Source of the DNA: Ophioderma brevispina | Taxonomy: Eukaryota > Echinodermata > Ophiuroidea > Amphilepidida > Ophiodermatidae | Assembly: GCA_023653785.1 (NCBI GenBank) | Contig: JAMKCH010072541.1 | Coordinates: 1 to 64,000, forward strand | Reading direction: 5' to 3' | Length of the DNA stretch: 64,000 bases | Shown here: positions 1 through 12,310 of the stretch, in pieces | Layout: each line of letters starts with the position of its first letter | How positions within the stretch are numbered: position 1 is the first letter of the stretch | Position numbers and translations under genes: made by a program | The notes under the pieces: model-generated | The model's database searches: none | What the model was told of the DNA's origin: nothing | The model's input: the letters and a program-made list of their open reading frames with translations, nothing else

Positions 1-450
1 CCAATATAGTTATACAGTTACGGGAATTGAAACTGAGGTGAATTATATTAAAATCTTAAAAAAAGGAGGCTTTAAGTAGGTGATAAACAACTCGTATGTT
101 TGAATAAACACTCAAGTTGAAGTTTACCATTGTTTACATTTTTTACACTGTGTTAATTTTGTTATCAAGGAGAGTCTACTATGGTTTTATTTCGTGAGTT
201 TTTAATGCGCGAATTTGGTTCTCGCGGACATTCGCGAATATTAAAAATACCTCGCGAAATTAAGGTTTTTACAGAATTGTATTCATTGCTGTCGTAAAGT
301 ACGGATCATTGAATGACAAAACATAATGAATGAAGATTGTTCTTGTCCCTTTCTTGGTCCAATTTGTCAGCGGGAAACAATAACTTTTACAATTAATCCT
401 TCACTATTATTAAAAAGTTATTCCTGCAATTTGAATATTTTGACTCTTCG
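1..450. other. AT-rich non-coding sequence with a CGCGAA cluster
   Basis: No gene is visible. Between about 185 and 262 lie five close TTCGTGA/GCGCGAA/CTCGCGG/TTCGCGAA/CTCGCGAA words in both orientations, spaced about 10-20 bp. Such tracts occur as dispersed non-coding repeats in several invertebrate genomes, so a decayed repeat is the simplest reading. Confidence 0.4.
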
Positions 451-496
451 GGTGGATTAGGTATAGTCCCACACAGAGGACAGCTCCCGACCCAAC

Positions 497-1335
497 CAAT
501 GCCGACTACACAAGACTGCATTTTTTTTCAAAATCGGATACAGTCTTGTTCAAACTTGCAAAAAATTTACAATTTTTATCCCCCCTGACCAGGGATGATT
601 TGTCTGCGGAGTTTCCCCGTCGTCAACGAGACAAGGGATGGTGAAACGCCGAGCAGTAGGCGATCGCATCTATGGAATCAACAAGATCCAGCACCTAACA
701 CGTTTTAATTGGCGACGCCACTGTTCAGTCCCCCATTAGTCGCCGACCTTGAAAAACGACAGCACAAGTTGTGATATGTCGCTGTCAAGACTGCTCGTCG
801 ATTGGTGGCCGAGTTGTTGACACCAAGAAGGTCCGTCACCCCATGAAGACACAACACCGCCGGACGCAACCCAACCTCTTCCCATACTACACAAGACCAA
901 TTTCTTTCCAAATTGGCTGCAGTCTTGTTCAAATTACAAGACAAGAGAGCTCAATCGCCGAGCAGTAGGGGTCACTGTTTCAGTTCTCAATCAGTCGCAG
1001 GCCTTATCCAAGACAGCATGTCGGCGACTCATCTTCTGAAGTCGCCAAGTTTTTGTCCCCTTGATGCAACATTCCAGTTGGCTTGCATTTTCTCTCCCGC
1101 TTGGAGCAGGACTCATTGCCGACCACCGTCCAACTGCACACAACCACTCATGATGCGCACCAACTCATCGGCTACTGCTTCCAAGAACCCGTCATGTGTT
1201 AAGCCGACACTCCGATTCCAAAAACCACGCCACGATTTTTTTAAGCTGCTAGAAAAAAATTGTGGCGGGATTTTTAATTTTGCCCACGTGCTCCGACCAC
1301 ACAAGACTGATGAAGACTGAGGACAGTCCCAGACT
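497..1335. repeat. GC-richer segment with imperfect direct repeats
   Basis: A block starting ACTACACAAGAC and ending CAGTCTTGTTCAAA occurs at about 505-560 and again at about 885-933. Each forms a short hairpin because ACAAGAC pairs with GTCTTGT. The word CGCCGAGCAGTAGG also occurs twice (about 652 and 955), in the same order relative to the hairpins. A third CACACAAGACTGA lies near 1300. The pieces look like a diverged tandem repeat with a period of several hundred bases. Short open stretches here have no recognisable domain. Confidence 0.4.
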
Positions 1336-3724
1336 TGGCCAAAAAACACATGAAAAGGAAAAATTACTCACGCTTATGAAAAATATGGCCAATCGGGCCC
1401 CAGTCGTGACAGTCTGGAAGCGGTTTTAGCAAGTAATGGGTAAGACTACAGACGAATTGCACAAGAAAAAAGCCAGACCTGCCTGAACTACAATGAAAAA
1501 GCCTCGAAAAACTGCTCAGATTTCGAAAAAAATTGGCCCCAATCGGCATTCCTTCTGGAGCAGTCTGGAAGTGGGGTCTAGCCAAAAAATCGGCTGTGTG
1601 ACTGAGCCTTACTGATAGGGTCGTAATAGAGTGCTTCGTCTTACCCCACATATGAACAAATCTGGAAAAAAAAATTGCTTTTGGATCATAATTTAATTGA
1701 TGCATTTAATGATGTGTTTTATGCTGCGGGCACCTGTTTTGTTATGGTCAACAACCTGCATAAAAATCCCTAAGAAAAGGCTTAATTTGCCACAATTATA
1801 AGTTGATTCTGATTATGGATTTATGTTTTGAGCTAATGAGCTAATATTTGGATAAGAACCATTAGGCTATGTCTATGTTGTAATTTTGAAGCACCTAGGG
1901 CCCTAAAGACAAATCTCCAAATCTATATTAGTTAGTACACATGCAACACTTGGGCCAATTTTATTCGATGTATAAAACCTCAATTTTGTAAAAGCCTAAG
2001 TTGAGGGAATGATGTTTCAATTGCAAAAAAAAAAAAAAATCATATGACCAAAGGGCCTAGCAAATGAGATTTGGCCTTTCCCATTTTTTTTATTTGAAAA
2101 TCCCCATAATTCATCAGACATTCTGAGGAAAAAAAATATTCCTGAGATGATAGTTTGGTCCACAATTTGTGAGTCCACATTTAATATTCTTTAAAATATT
2201 TCCAAAACTTCTTGAGTATAAATTTTATATTAAATTTTACAATGTACTTAGAGGTACAAATAGTTCAATTTTCAGTCTGATCCCTCACTCACCCCATCAA
2301 ATCCCCGATTTTGGAATGAAGACAAGGCTTAGACCAAGCCCATTTTCCAAGTCACATCTGCAAATACTGCACTTTTTTGTTCTGAAAATACTGGCAAAAG
2401 TCAGGACCTGCACAGCAGTGTCCTCAATTTGTTGTTTCTTACATTTATGCCTGGTGTTAGCGGGATACGGGGATTTGGGGATAAGTTTTGGACTGAGTCC
2501 AATTGCATGAAATGGTGGGTCAGAATTATGATTGATCCAGTAATTAGCCCTCCTTCCAAACATGAAATGTCCCATGCTTGGGAGGGAGACCTACACAAGG
2601 CCTCAGCACATGCAGCAATATAGTATTGGCTGTACCTCCCAAATTTCCCTTCTCAATACGCAAGCTCATTTGATACTTTTACCTGGAATAAGGCGAGCCC
2701 TAGATCTAGGCCTACCAATCATGTGCACGCATTTGACCAAACAGTCAGTCCAGGGATAAGATCGAACATGCTGCAGACTCATCAACTGACATGCTTTCAA
2801 TTATTTTTTTTATTGTAATCTTTCTGGCGACAACTGATGTTATAGGGCCTACAATGTAATATCATCCTACCATGCACATAGCGAGTGCACCCGGGCGGGG
2901 GTCTAAAAAAAGTAGCTAAGAAGATGTGGTCATTGAAATAAGGCTCAAAGTATAAAAATGCCTATTTTCATGGTGAAACCCTCCACCCCCCCTTGCCCCC
3001 TGTTAGGGTCATACGCAGCCCTCGACCCCCCCTCTCATGTGGTTTGGATATCCCAGGATGTGGGAACCTGGCTACGTGCACAACTACATGGACTATGCTG
3101 GGAAACTACCCCTCAAAATGAGGTCTCTACAGAACACTTCATCAGACAAGACAAAAAGTACAGGTGCCCCATAGTTGTATTGAGTCATGCCCACATGCCC
3201 ATTTTTTTGGGAAATTTCACTTCACCAGTCATGTGATGCCAAAAAATCCTATTCTTTCCACATAAAAACCTTAACTTTTAACCTCATTTGTAGCCAAAAG
3301 ATCGAGTACTTAGGGAATGTTTCGCATGATCATGAACATTTAATCATCTTTTCTTAACTTCTTGAGGCGCTTCTTTTCCCTAAGTACTGACACTGTGTTT
3401 ATTACAGTATGGTATAGCACATTGCATTGCATTATGGATTAATTCAAAACACCCTCTGGGTTGCCCCAATACTACGGAATCTAGTATAAGACTCCAGTAA
3501 CTTTGTGAAGCCGTCCAAGACTATGGGTAATAGTAATAATCACGATCATATTAAAATCATATTGGAATTTATTGAAAATTTGAAATTGATTTTTGTGTGG
3601 TTTAGCCTTTCTGATGAATTGATTATGATATACAGTGGTTCCGTAAAGCTGCAATTCCTGTTCCTAGCAACTCATTTTTTGGTTTAAATGGTTCACCGGA
3701 TTATCCCCTAGATAACGCTATTTT
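1336..3724. other. No recognisable feature
   Basis: AT-rich sequence with homopolymer A runs (about 2024-2039). A weak direct repeat, ACAGTCTGGAAG / GCAGTCTGGAAG, lies near 1410 and 1559. Open stretches are short, lack recognisable motifs and overlap in several frames, so none is called. Confidence 0.5.
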
Positions 3725-5768
3725 TACATTTGGTCTATTCCCCATTTGTCTAATAACCATCTTGTCTAATATTCATTTTGGCTAATATCCATTTGGTCCA
3801 ATACCCAATTGGTCTAATATCCATTTGTTCTAATATCCATCTGGTCTAATATCCATCTGGTCTAATACCCATTTGGTCTAATACCCATTTGCCTAATATC
3901 CATTTGGTCTAATATCCATTTGGTCTAATATCCATTTGGTCTAATACCCATTTGGTCTAATACCCATTTCGTCTAATATCCATTTGGTCTAATATCCATT
4001 TGGTCTAATATCCATTTGGTCTAATATCCATCTGGTCTAATATCCATCTGGTCTAATATCCATTTGGTCTAATATCCATCTGGTCTAATATCCATTTGGT
4101 CTAATATCCATTTGGTCTAATATCCATCTGGTCTAATATCCATCTGGTCTAATACCCATTTGGTCTAATACCCATTTGGTCTAATATCCATTTGGTCTAA
4201 TATCCATTTGGTCTAATATCCATTTGGTCTAATACCCATTTCGTCTAATATCCATTTGGTCTAATATCCATCTGGTCTAATATCCATCTGGTCTAATATC
4301 CATTTGGTCTAATATCCATTTGGTCTAATATCCATTTGGTCTAATAACCATCTTGTCTAATATTCATTTTGGCTAATATCCATTTGGTCTAATACCCATT
4401 TGGTCTAATATCCATCTGGTCTAATATCCATTTGGTCTAATATCCATCTGGTCTAATATCCATTTGGTCTAATACCCATTTGGTCTAATATCCATTTGGT
4501 CTAATATCCATTTGGTCTAATATCCATTTGGTCTAATATCCATTTGGTCTAATATCCATCTGGTCTAATATCCATCTGGTCTAATATCCATTTGGTCTAA
4601 TATCCATCTGGTCTAATATCCATCTGGTCTAATATCCATCTGGTCTAATATCCATTTGGTCTAATACCCATTTGGTCTAATATCCATCTGGTCTAATATC
4701 CATTTGGTCTAATATCCATTTGGTCTAATACCCATTTGGTCTAATATCCATTTGGTCTAATATCCATTTGGTCTAATACCCATTTGGTCTAATATCCATC
4801 TGGTCTAATATCCATTTGGTCTAATATCCATTTGGTCTAATACCCATTTGGTCTAATATCCATTTGGTCTAATAACCATCTTGTCTAATATTCATTTTGG
4901 CTAATATCCATTTGGTCTAATACCCATTTGGTCTAATACCCATTTGGTCTAATATCCATCTGGTCTAATATCCATCTGGTCTAATACCCATTTGGTCTAA
5001 TATCCATCTGGTCTAATATCCATCTGGTCTAATATCCATCTGGTCTAATATCCATCTGGTCTAATATCCATCTGGTCTAATATCCATCTGGTCTAATATC
5101 CATTTGGTCTAATACCCATTTGGTCTAATACCCATTTGGTCTAATACCCATTTGGTCTAATATCCATCTGGTCTAATATCCATTTGGTCTAATATCCATT
5201 TGGTCTAATATCCATTTGGTCTAATACCCATTTGGTCTAATACCCATTTGGTCTAATATCCATTTGGTCTAATACCCATTTGGTCTAATACCCATTTGGT
5301 CTAATACCCATTTCGTCTAATATCCATTTGGTCTAATATCCATCTGGTCTAATATCCATTTGGTCTAATATCCATTTGGTCTAATATCCATTTGGTCTAA
5401 TATCCATCTGGTCTAATATTCATTTTGGCTAATATCCATTTGGTCTAATACCCATTTGGTCTAATATCCATTTGGTCTAATATCCATTTGGTCTAATATC
5501 CATTTGGTCTAATATCCATTTGGTCTAATACCCATTTGGTCTAATACCCATTTGGTCTAATATCCATTTGGTCTAATACCCATTTGGTCTAATATCCATT
5601 TGGTCTAATACCCATTTGGTCTAATAACCATCTTGTCTAATATTCATTTTGGCTAATATCCATTTGGTCTAATATCCATTTGGTCTAATATCCATCTGGT
5701 CTAATATCCATTTGGTCTAATAACCATCTTGTCTAATATTCATTTTGGCTAATATCCATTTGGTCTAA
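3725..5768. repeat. 16-bp minisatellite array
   Basis: About 127 head-to-tail copies of a 16-bp unit, TATCCATTTGGTCTAA. The main variants are TATCCATCTGGTCTAA and TACCCATTTGGTCTAA. A two-unit variant, AACCATCTTGTCTAAT then ATTCATTTTGGCTAAT, recurs with its first base at 3755, 4346, 4874, 5626 and 5722. The spacings are 591, 528, 752 and 96. The last three are exact multiples of 16 and the first is one short of a multiple, so blocks have been duplicated as larger units. Sixteen is not a multiple of three and every frame meets stops, so it is not coding. There are no non-repeat spacers, so it is not a CRISPR array. Confidence 0.97.
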
Positions 5769-6857
5769 ATCTGCTTTATAAAATATAACTGCAAATATTT
5801 ACTAAAACACCACTATCAAAAGAAAAAAAAAAGTTTAGGCAGCAGGCAGGCAATGTACGTTCCAGATCCAGGGACCGAGCTTCCCAGATGCCTACTCTTT
5901 TTAGATTTGTTCTGAGCCAAGTTAGGCAAAGCTGCATATGGGCCATTGTGACAGTTATCCATTTGGGATTTTCAATATTAAAGGAGTTGTTTTCATTATT
6001 ACCATTTCTAGGCAAAAAACTTTCTTTTTATAAAAAAAAAATTATAAATTCATCCAAGTGTTCTGAGAAAACAACACTAAAAGGAACAACAGGGCTTATT
6101 CACACTGATAAGCTGTTTATTACGCACTCAAGAAAAGATCTCGGCAAAACTTCCTGCGATCTTATTCCTCGATCTAACTCACTCTCTATCTCTATTTCAA
6201 TCAGTGTAAAATCCTACTTCGGGTGACGCACCAGCTGATGTTAAGGGGGGCATGTTAGCTTCCTTTTCTTCTCCTCCAAATCTTATTCACGCACTTGGAG
6301 CGAGGGATGTCTACATAAATTGCTCTTAACGTTCTACATTCACCACTTAGCCTATATTCATTCATGTACTCTATAAAAGGGATGTTTTACTTGGTTTCAA
6401 GGAGAGGAAGACATGTACTTCTCTGGAGGTGGTGATTGCTTGGGGGTAAGGGGAAGGTTAGCGGGGTCATAATTGACCAACCCAAAAAATGCCTGTTTTG
6501 TTTGATTGGATAATTTGGATTGTTCCTCTAGGGGTGCTTGTTTATTTTGAAAAGCACAAATTAATTGACTTTCACCTTTGATTTTCTTTTGAACAAATTG
6601 ATTGAACATTAATGCTTTTTATCTTCCATGTGGAACACCGTAACTAACCTTTTTATTATGTTTTGTTCATTAATTAACAGGGCACAAGTTTTAAGGTTTC
6701 AACCCAACACTGCCCATGTATGTGAAATTTTGTCTACTAGAAACTATTTAATTTTAGTGTTCAACCCAAACCCACACCCACAAAGAATTTAGTGAGTGAA
6801 ATCTGTGTCATATGAAAATATTTGTACGCTGTGACATAAGTCATGGGCAATTTCATG
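5769..6857. other. No recognisable feature
   Basis: AT-rich flank of the satellite. Open stretches (for example 5888-6226 plus and 6397-6609 minus) are short, show no domain and are antisense to one another in part. No gene is called. Confidence 0.45.
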
Positions 6858-7074
6858 CAGTGGCATAGGTAGCATTGTGGTTATGAGGGGTCAGGGGAAA
6901 CGTCAGCCCAGTTACGGAGAAAGCCGTCACAGGGAAAAGCCTGACTCGGAAAGTACACAGTAGGGTACTAAAAGGCCAAATTTTGCATGACGTCATCAAA
7001 ATTTCCTGATTTTACCTCAATTTTTTTTTCAAGGGGGCACTCTGTCCTTTCTCCCATTTCTGGCTATGCCATTG
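6858..7074. mobile_element. MITE-like element with CAGTGGCATAG-type ends
   Basis: The left end reads CAGTGGCATAGG and the right end CTGGCTATGCCATTG, which are inverted copies. The same end family (CAGTGGCGTAACC) bounds two other short segments here, at 29735-29855 and 56437-56614. No coding content. The three copies differ internally, as expected for non-autonomous DNA transposons with conserved termini. Confidence 0.5.
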
Positions 7075-7454
7075 TGTATACGCAAAATGCTACTTACATC
7101 AAAAATGTACTGTGGACTCAAATGAACTAAATAAGCTGTTGGAACCAAGGAGATTTTCTGAGGATGGATACAAAGGAGCCCGGCAGGATAAGCTGAGAGA
7201 AGCGCCCTCAAAGTTGTAACTAGGCTGACGAATTTGTCATTGTGCGATATTGCATGTACATAAGACTCGGTTTTCATGATGGTATTCAGCTTACTTTTAA
7301 AAATTGCCCATAACAAGCTAAAACAGGAAAAACTCCAAATTGTAAGGGGGTTTGAGTTCTAAGTAGCAAACCCACAACTATAAATATATGTCTCGTGTTA
7401 GATTATCTATGTTTTCAGCGTGCATTATTTTTCTCGAATGCACAGGGCTCTGTC

Positions 7455-7555
7455 AGTAATGCACGGGTCATGAGGATAATGCTCAAGTCATGAGATAATT
7501 CACGGGTCATCAGATATTTCACGGGTCATCAGATATGCGCGCGGGTCACCACAAG
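7455..7555. repeat. Short tandem repeat, about 20-bp unit
   Basis: About five degenerate copies of a 19-20 bp unit around CACGGGTCATCAGATAT, the first at about 7461. The units alternate between GAGGATAAT and CAGATATTT tails. Confidence 0.6.
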
Positions 7556-8220
7556 TCACAACTTTTAGTAGCAACTAGAAATATCGTCAATCATTGGATA
7601 TCGACTTACTGCTCAATATCACGAAATATGTCTGCATCGTATTATTATACCTTACGAATTTAGTATATAGATCTATGGTGTAAGTCCTGACTTAGATTGT
7701 GTTGAAAAAAATATTGGTTTCTTGTATAAAGTATTAGTTGATTCACATGCGCAGACCATCCAAATAATGTGATTTGTTACTGTTTCTTTCCGAAACGCGT
7801 ACATCTTAATAACGCGAACAAGCTTTTTTGTTTACTCTCAAAGGACGATACGTTTGACATTAAATATTGATCTAAATTATAAATTTGTTATTAGGAGTGG
7901 GCCTATCACAGGGGTGAAAAATCATTGTTTGGTCATTTATTTTTGCAACAGTTTTTGTGTAGTCACCATTTACCTATATCAACATGAAATGAAAAAAATT
8001 TTCGCCTGGGGTCTAAGAAAAAGTGCGCCGGGCCAAAATCCAAAAAATGGCCGCGTTTTTCCCCCGAATCCCATTTTCAGCCATAACTTTGTCAGTTTGT
8101 GGTGTTTGACTTGTTTGTGGTCTCTAACCCCCCATGTTTTGGGAGGTAAGGGTCAAGCCATCTGTTATGCATATAAAAATAGCTAAAGCCATCAGAGTAG
8201 AGTGTGAGCGCCTGTTTTAA

Positions 8221-8789
8221 CAACATTTTCTGCTATTTTACCTTAAGTAGCAAATTTCGCAAAAGATGTCCTCAATTACTTGGGCATTGTTTAAGACAAA
8301 ATGTGGCTTTTTACTGAGCGAAGTCCAGGTTCCGGACACGGTCACTGGCACAATCTGTTATCTGATAGTGTCATGATGAATGTCATCAGTCCCAGTTTTG
8401 TGGTCGCTGCAAGATTCCATCTCCGGAACCAGCACGCAGCAGGTGGTCCACTCGGAAACTTACATCCCCATGTCATTCAAGTAGGAACCCAATTACCATC
8501 TTTTGGTTGCCAACTCTCCAAATAAGAGCAAGTGGGTGGTTAGGTTGGAACAGAGGGTCTTGATAGTGAGACATTACAGTCGCTGATTCTTAGGCCACCC
8601 TTCAATGTTTTCCAGTATTTCCTTTTCACATGGAAATACCATTGCTTCCTCTGCTTGACAATCATCCCCACCAAGCACAATAGGTTCTCATCATCTCTTT
8701 TATGGATAAATTGATCTTGTAGAGTACCGCGGACATATGCATCACAATGATGGGTGGAGACTCGGGATAATAGGTGAGCTGTTTGGTGA
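8221..8789. other. Unidentified insert-like sequence
   Basis: This stretch is missing from the paired copy at 10142-10632, so it was probably inserted. On the minus strand it has overlapping short open stretches of ordinary-looking composition (8540-8812 and 8662-8880), but I recognise no domain and cannot define splice sites or a start. It could be a decayed transposon fragment. Confidence 0.3.
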
Positions 8790-8999
8790 GCAGGGCCGGT
8801 GCCAGGGTACAATCATAGGAGGGACAAAAATCATAGGCGGGCGGGGGGGGCCCGAAAACCAGGCCACAATTACCTCTCATATAGGTAAAAAACCCAAATT
8901 TTTAGAGTTTAGTACTTAAAACCCCCTGTTTTTCCTAAATTTTGAAACTCTCGGGGGAGACAGCCGCCCCCATTGCCACACCCCTGGCACGCCCCTGGG
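8790..8999. mobile_element. Small MITE-like element
   Basis: The left end reads GCAGGGCCGGTGCCAGG. The right end, CCCCTGGCACGCCCCTGG, is roughly its inverse. GGTGAGCTGT occurs just before (about 8772) and just after (about 8999), which may be a target-site duplication. Holds a G run (about 8842-8850). Confidence 0.5.
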
Positions 9000-9126
9000 G
9001 TGAGCTGTATTCAAAGATTACCTAGAGATGCAGATAAATTTCTCTGAGGAAAACGGCATTCCTTAACAAAAATAAGCTTATTTAAAGGAATGTTAATGAT
9101 GTGTGAAGAAATAATTAGAACCACGT

Positions 9127-10141
9127 TGTGATGTATAGAATATAGGCCTATTTGAGGGTATGATGTGAAAAACGGGCTGACAGAGGTCTGTGGTTTTTTT
9201 GTAGAAGTCTCTTTTGAGTGTATATTGCACAATAGAGGATGATTAGAAAAGGTTGGGTAGTGAATTATATCACTAGTGTTGAATAAAATATGAAGTTGGA
9301 AAAATCGGGGTGGCTCTGAAAAAGAGCCTATGTGCTGTAGTTCTATAGGCCTATTGGCACTTGTGAGTCGTGAAGTAGTTTTTCAGGTTTTATTTTAAGA
9401 AGCATTTTAAAGTAGTTTTTTTCAAGATGCCAATTACACGAAAGTTAAAACCATCCGAGATTTGTGTATGGCAGCCAGTTAGTGATGCTATAATCTATGG
9501 GGTACAGAGTGAAGGTTAAAGGTCATTTCACGGTTATGTTGGGCCAGGTGTTTCCTATGCTTATCTTGTAAACCTTAAAATATTGTCTAGCCAGTGCAGT
9601 GATGAAACAAGTTCTCTATATTTTGGGTATGATGGATTGCTTAGGTATTGTGTGTGTATCGTTCCATGCAGGCCTACAAATCATGGGACTGCGGGGACCG
9701 CAAGTCCCAGAAATTTTAAGCTTCCAATTTTTTTTTCAAATTATAATTTCATAAGAGTGTCTCCATTCCTCAGGATTTTGTACCAAGAGCCCAAGAAAAC
9801 ATTTCCAAGAATCAATACTCGGTGTCAATGTGTGATCAAATATCCACATGTACAGTGGAAATGATAGTTCTATTTCCATCACTTTTTCTCCCGACTTTAA
9901 AAAGTGCATTATACATGTATTAATACAGAAATAGACACTACAGGGGTAAAACTACCAATAGAATCCATGCAGATACAGAGAAGTACCCCAAGGAAGTACT
10001 TACACTTTTCATTGAAAAGGGTTATTCTAGTTCTACTTGTTAGCATGAGTGGGTAGTGGGGTCATCTTTTGGAGAGCCAAGCTGTTTACAATTCTTGGAA
10101 ATGTGTGAAAAATATGCAAAATTAGGCGCTTCTATAAATTC
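9127..10141. other. No recognisable feature
   Basis: AT-rich, between the two inverted copies of one repeat family. Open stretches are short and unrecognisable. If the pair forms a single fold-back structure, this is its loop. Confidence 0.4.
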
Positions 10142-10632
10142 ATACATGGTTCTAATTATCTCTTCACACACTCATTAACATTCTTGAAAATAAGGTAATT
10201 TTTAATTGCATGCCTTTTTCTTTGGAGAATTTAACTGCATCTCTATGTAATCGGTGAAGTCAGCGCGCCCCATTTTATTATGGCACAATTTATCAGAAAA
10301 TGTGCTTAATTCAATAAAGTGCATACTTACAGTAATTTTAACTGCATAACTGGAATCTTTGACCCCCCAACAAAACATAGGGTTAGACACCAAAACCCAC
10401 CAAAGAGACCCACAAATGACAAGTTTGGCCGAAAAATGTGATTTTTCCGGGAAACACGGCAGGGCCATTTTGGATTTTGCCTGGCGCACTTTTTTATTAG
10501 ACCCCAGACAAAGTTTTTTGTCATTCATGTTGATATAGAGTAAATGGGCTGCAAAAAAACGTTGCAAAAAATAAAACAAAAAATCACCCATTAGAACCAC
10601 TCCTATTGTTTGATTATAATTTGTCAAGTTCG
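10142..10632 (-). mobile_element. Dispersed repeat, minus-strand copy
   Basis: The reverse complement matches 7873-8220 followed by 9003-9126. Shared words, read on the minus strand, include AATAGGAGTGG, ATATCAACATGAA, GGGGTCTAA, GTGCGCC, GATTACATAGAGATGCAG and GTGTGTGAAGAG. It is continuous and so shows the unbroken form of the element, about 490 bp. The open stretches on the minus strand here follow the repeat and resemble no known protein. Confidence 0.65.
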
Positions 10633-11159
10633 AAAAGCGGTTCAGAAAGTTTAGCTGCTAACATGCAGTGGACGTCAGCGGCGAAAATTTGAGGGGCGCA
10701 CCAGTAAAGGCATGCGCTTGGCTTTAAAAGCGACCTGCAGTTTTACCTCGCCGCACAAAGATGGCCAACCTTGAATCGGCGTAAAAGCTGACGTTCAATT
10801 TATGACATCACTGCACGGAGGTAGAGAAATGGACATATTATTTGCTATATAATAGTAGGCCCATAAGAATAAGTATACTCCAAGTGTCATGAAAATTTCT
10901 TTGATATAATACACCAAGCAATTTTGTAATTCTGACCAATTTGGACATGGCCGTAGTGTCTAGAGGACCTTTTGACACCACTCTTGAAGGGGTGTCATGG
11001 GCAATCATCATGCAAAATCCACTATATTCAATTGCATGCAAATGTGTGCAAGTATGTGTAAACAGTGGGCGATAGGGTAACAGTTTACAACAGAACACAC
11101 GCGTTCCCCGGGGGGGGGGGGGGGCACTCCATCTTGGAGGTGACATGCATGTATTGAGG
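10633..11159. other. Non-coding sequence with a 15-G run
   Basis: No gene is visible. An uninterrupted run of 15 G (11110-11124) follows TTCCCC and could form a quadruplex or mark an assembly weak spot. Confidence 0.4.
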
Positions 11160-11545
11160 TATGGCTGTTAAGACCCCCATTTTCAGCCATCGCTGTCACA
11201 CCCCAAAAAAAGAACCACATTTGAAAAATGTCTCACCCAAAGCACCCCATATTTTGAAAATTTTACCAAACTGTTTTTTTTTTAAATTATATTGGGAAAA
11301 ATTGTTTAAATTTTTCACTCTCAAAGCCTATTTTGGTGAAATATTGCAAACATTTTATAAAAATACCCCATTTTCTGAAACAAATTGCCAAATTTGTCAA
11401 CCAAAACCCCTTACTTTGGGGGAATTGGGCTGTCTCTCACCCAAACACCCTATTTTTTAAAGTCCTCTGTCCCGAATGCCCCTGAGGTTTCGAGTGCCAG
11501 CCTTAAACACATATCCATTCATATGTGATGCCCCCCCAACTGGAA
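11160..11545. repeat. Dispersed repeat also present at 62.8 kb
   Basis: The part from about 11418 (GGCTGTCTCTCACCC... AATGCCCCTGAGGTT... CATATCCATTCATATG) matches 62800-62905 in the same orientation, although 50 kb separates them. The rest is a run of CACCCCAAA/CACCCCATA-type words suggesting a degenerate internal repeat. The 99-codon open stretch is a by-product of the low-G composition. Confidence 0.45.
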
Positions 11546-12089
11546 TTTACCAACAGACACACAATAACCAAAGCAATTATAACTGCCATTTTGCAGACAT
11601 TACAAAAACAGTGTTTTTGGCTTATTATTTTAGGCAGGTCGGATTTATTTTAAATTGAGCATTCATATCAAAAATTTAACAAATAGAAATATTCTAATTT
11701 GTAAAAAAAATTGGTTTTCAAAAAAAGTGGGACACATTTTTCTGGAAATGTTGTTGCCTCTCTCAAATATAAAATAAAAGAACAATACATAATAAACTAC
11801 CCACAGCAATTCATCTCTTCGAAAGGTTTCTTTAAACCCCCTGAGGTCTACCACTTTTCTTACACGTCTCTCATTGCGTTCATGCCTGATTTAGCATGCT
11901 GTATCCTCTGAGTGACCAATCAAAATACACTACTTATATATCTGCTAACAAATCTTAAAGCTTTCGTACCAAAGTCTCTGATTGGCGAAATACATTCATA
12001 TAACTCAATATATAACAATAAAATTGGCCGCTAGACCTCAAGGGATATAATTTGAACCAAAAAAGTGTTTAGACACAATCTAAACAAGT
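11546..12089. other. No recognisable feature
   Basis: AT-rich. Holds CCAATC and GATTGGC words near 11919 and 11981, an interesting spacing upstream of the candidate exon at 12090, but too little to call a promoter. Confidence 0.3.
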
Positions 12090-12239
12090 ATGGCTTCACA
12101 TACAGAGCAGCTGAGCAAGCCGTATGAATGTATTATATATCAAGATGTCAAACCCGCAGATCTAGGATATATTGCCAAGACTTTTAACCACAGTATTTCC
12201 AAGGGACTTTCCACCTTGTGTAAGGAATTTGCAATGTAA
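12090..12239 (+). CDS. Possible small ORF or first coding exon, 49 codons
   Basis: An ATG-initiated frame, MASHTEQLSKPYECIIYQDV at its start, runs 49 codons to TAA. The context AGTATGG has A at -3 and G at +4, a good animal initiation context. The residue mix looks like ordinary protein, unlike most short frames nearby. Near its end the sequence TTGT/GTAAGG could be a splice donor, which would make it a first exon of about 125 bp rather than a complete micro-peptide. No family is recognised and no partner exon was found. A chance frame remains quite possible, since 50-codon frames are expected by chance in a 64 kb window. Confidence 0.2.
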   Translation: MASHTEQLSKPYECIIYQDVKPADLGYIAKTFNHSISKGLSTLCKEFAM

Positions 12240-12310
12240 AAGATGTGGTTTGTAAAATATTTCTAATGTATTACTCTTGTGCACAACATGAAAGTTATGC
12301 TTATGAGGCA

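Larger units (their letters stand above)
7873..9126 (+). mobile_element. Dispersed repeat, plus-strand copy interrupted by other sequence
   Basis: The segment 7873-8220 (key words TAGGAGTGG, ATATCAACATGAA, GGGGTCTAA, GTGCGCC) and the segment 9003-9126 (ATTACCTAGAGATGCAG, TGTGTGAAGA, AATTAGAACCA) match, in order, the reverse complement of 10632-10142. The intervening 8221-9002 is absent from the other copy. It includes a separate small element (8790-8999) and about 550 bp of unidentified sequence. No coding function is recognised. Confidence 0.6.

Noticed and set aside
3725..5768. CRISPR-like regular repeats
   Set aside because: Units are contiguous with no unique spacers, and other content is clearly animal DNA. 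It is a minisatellite.
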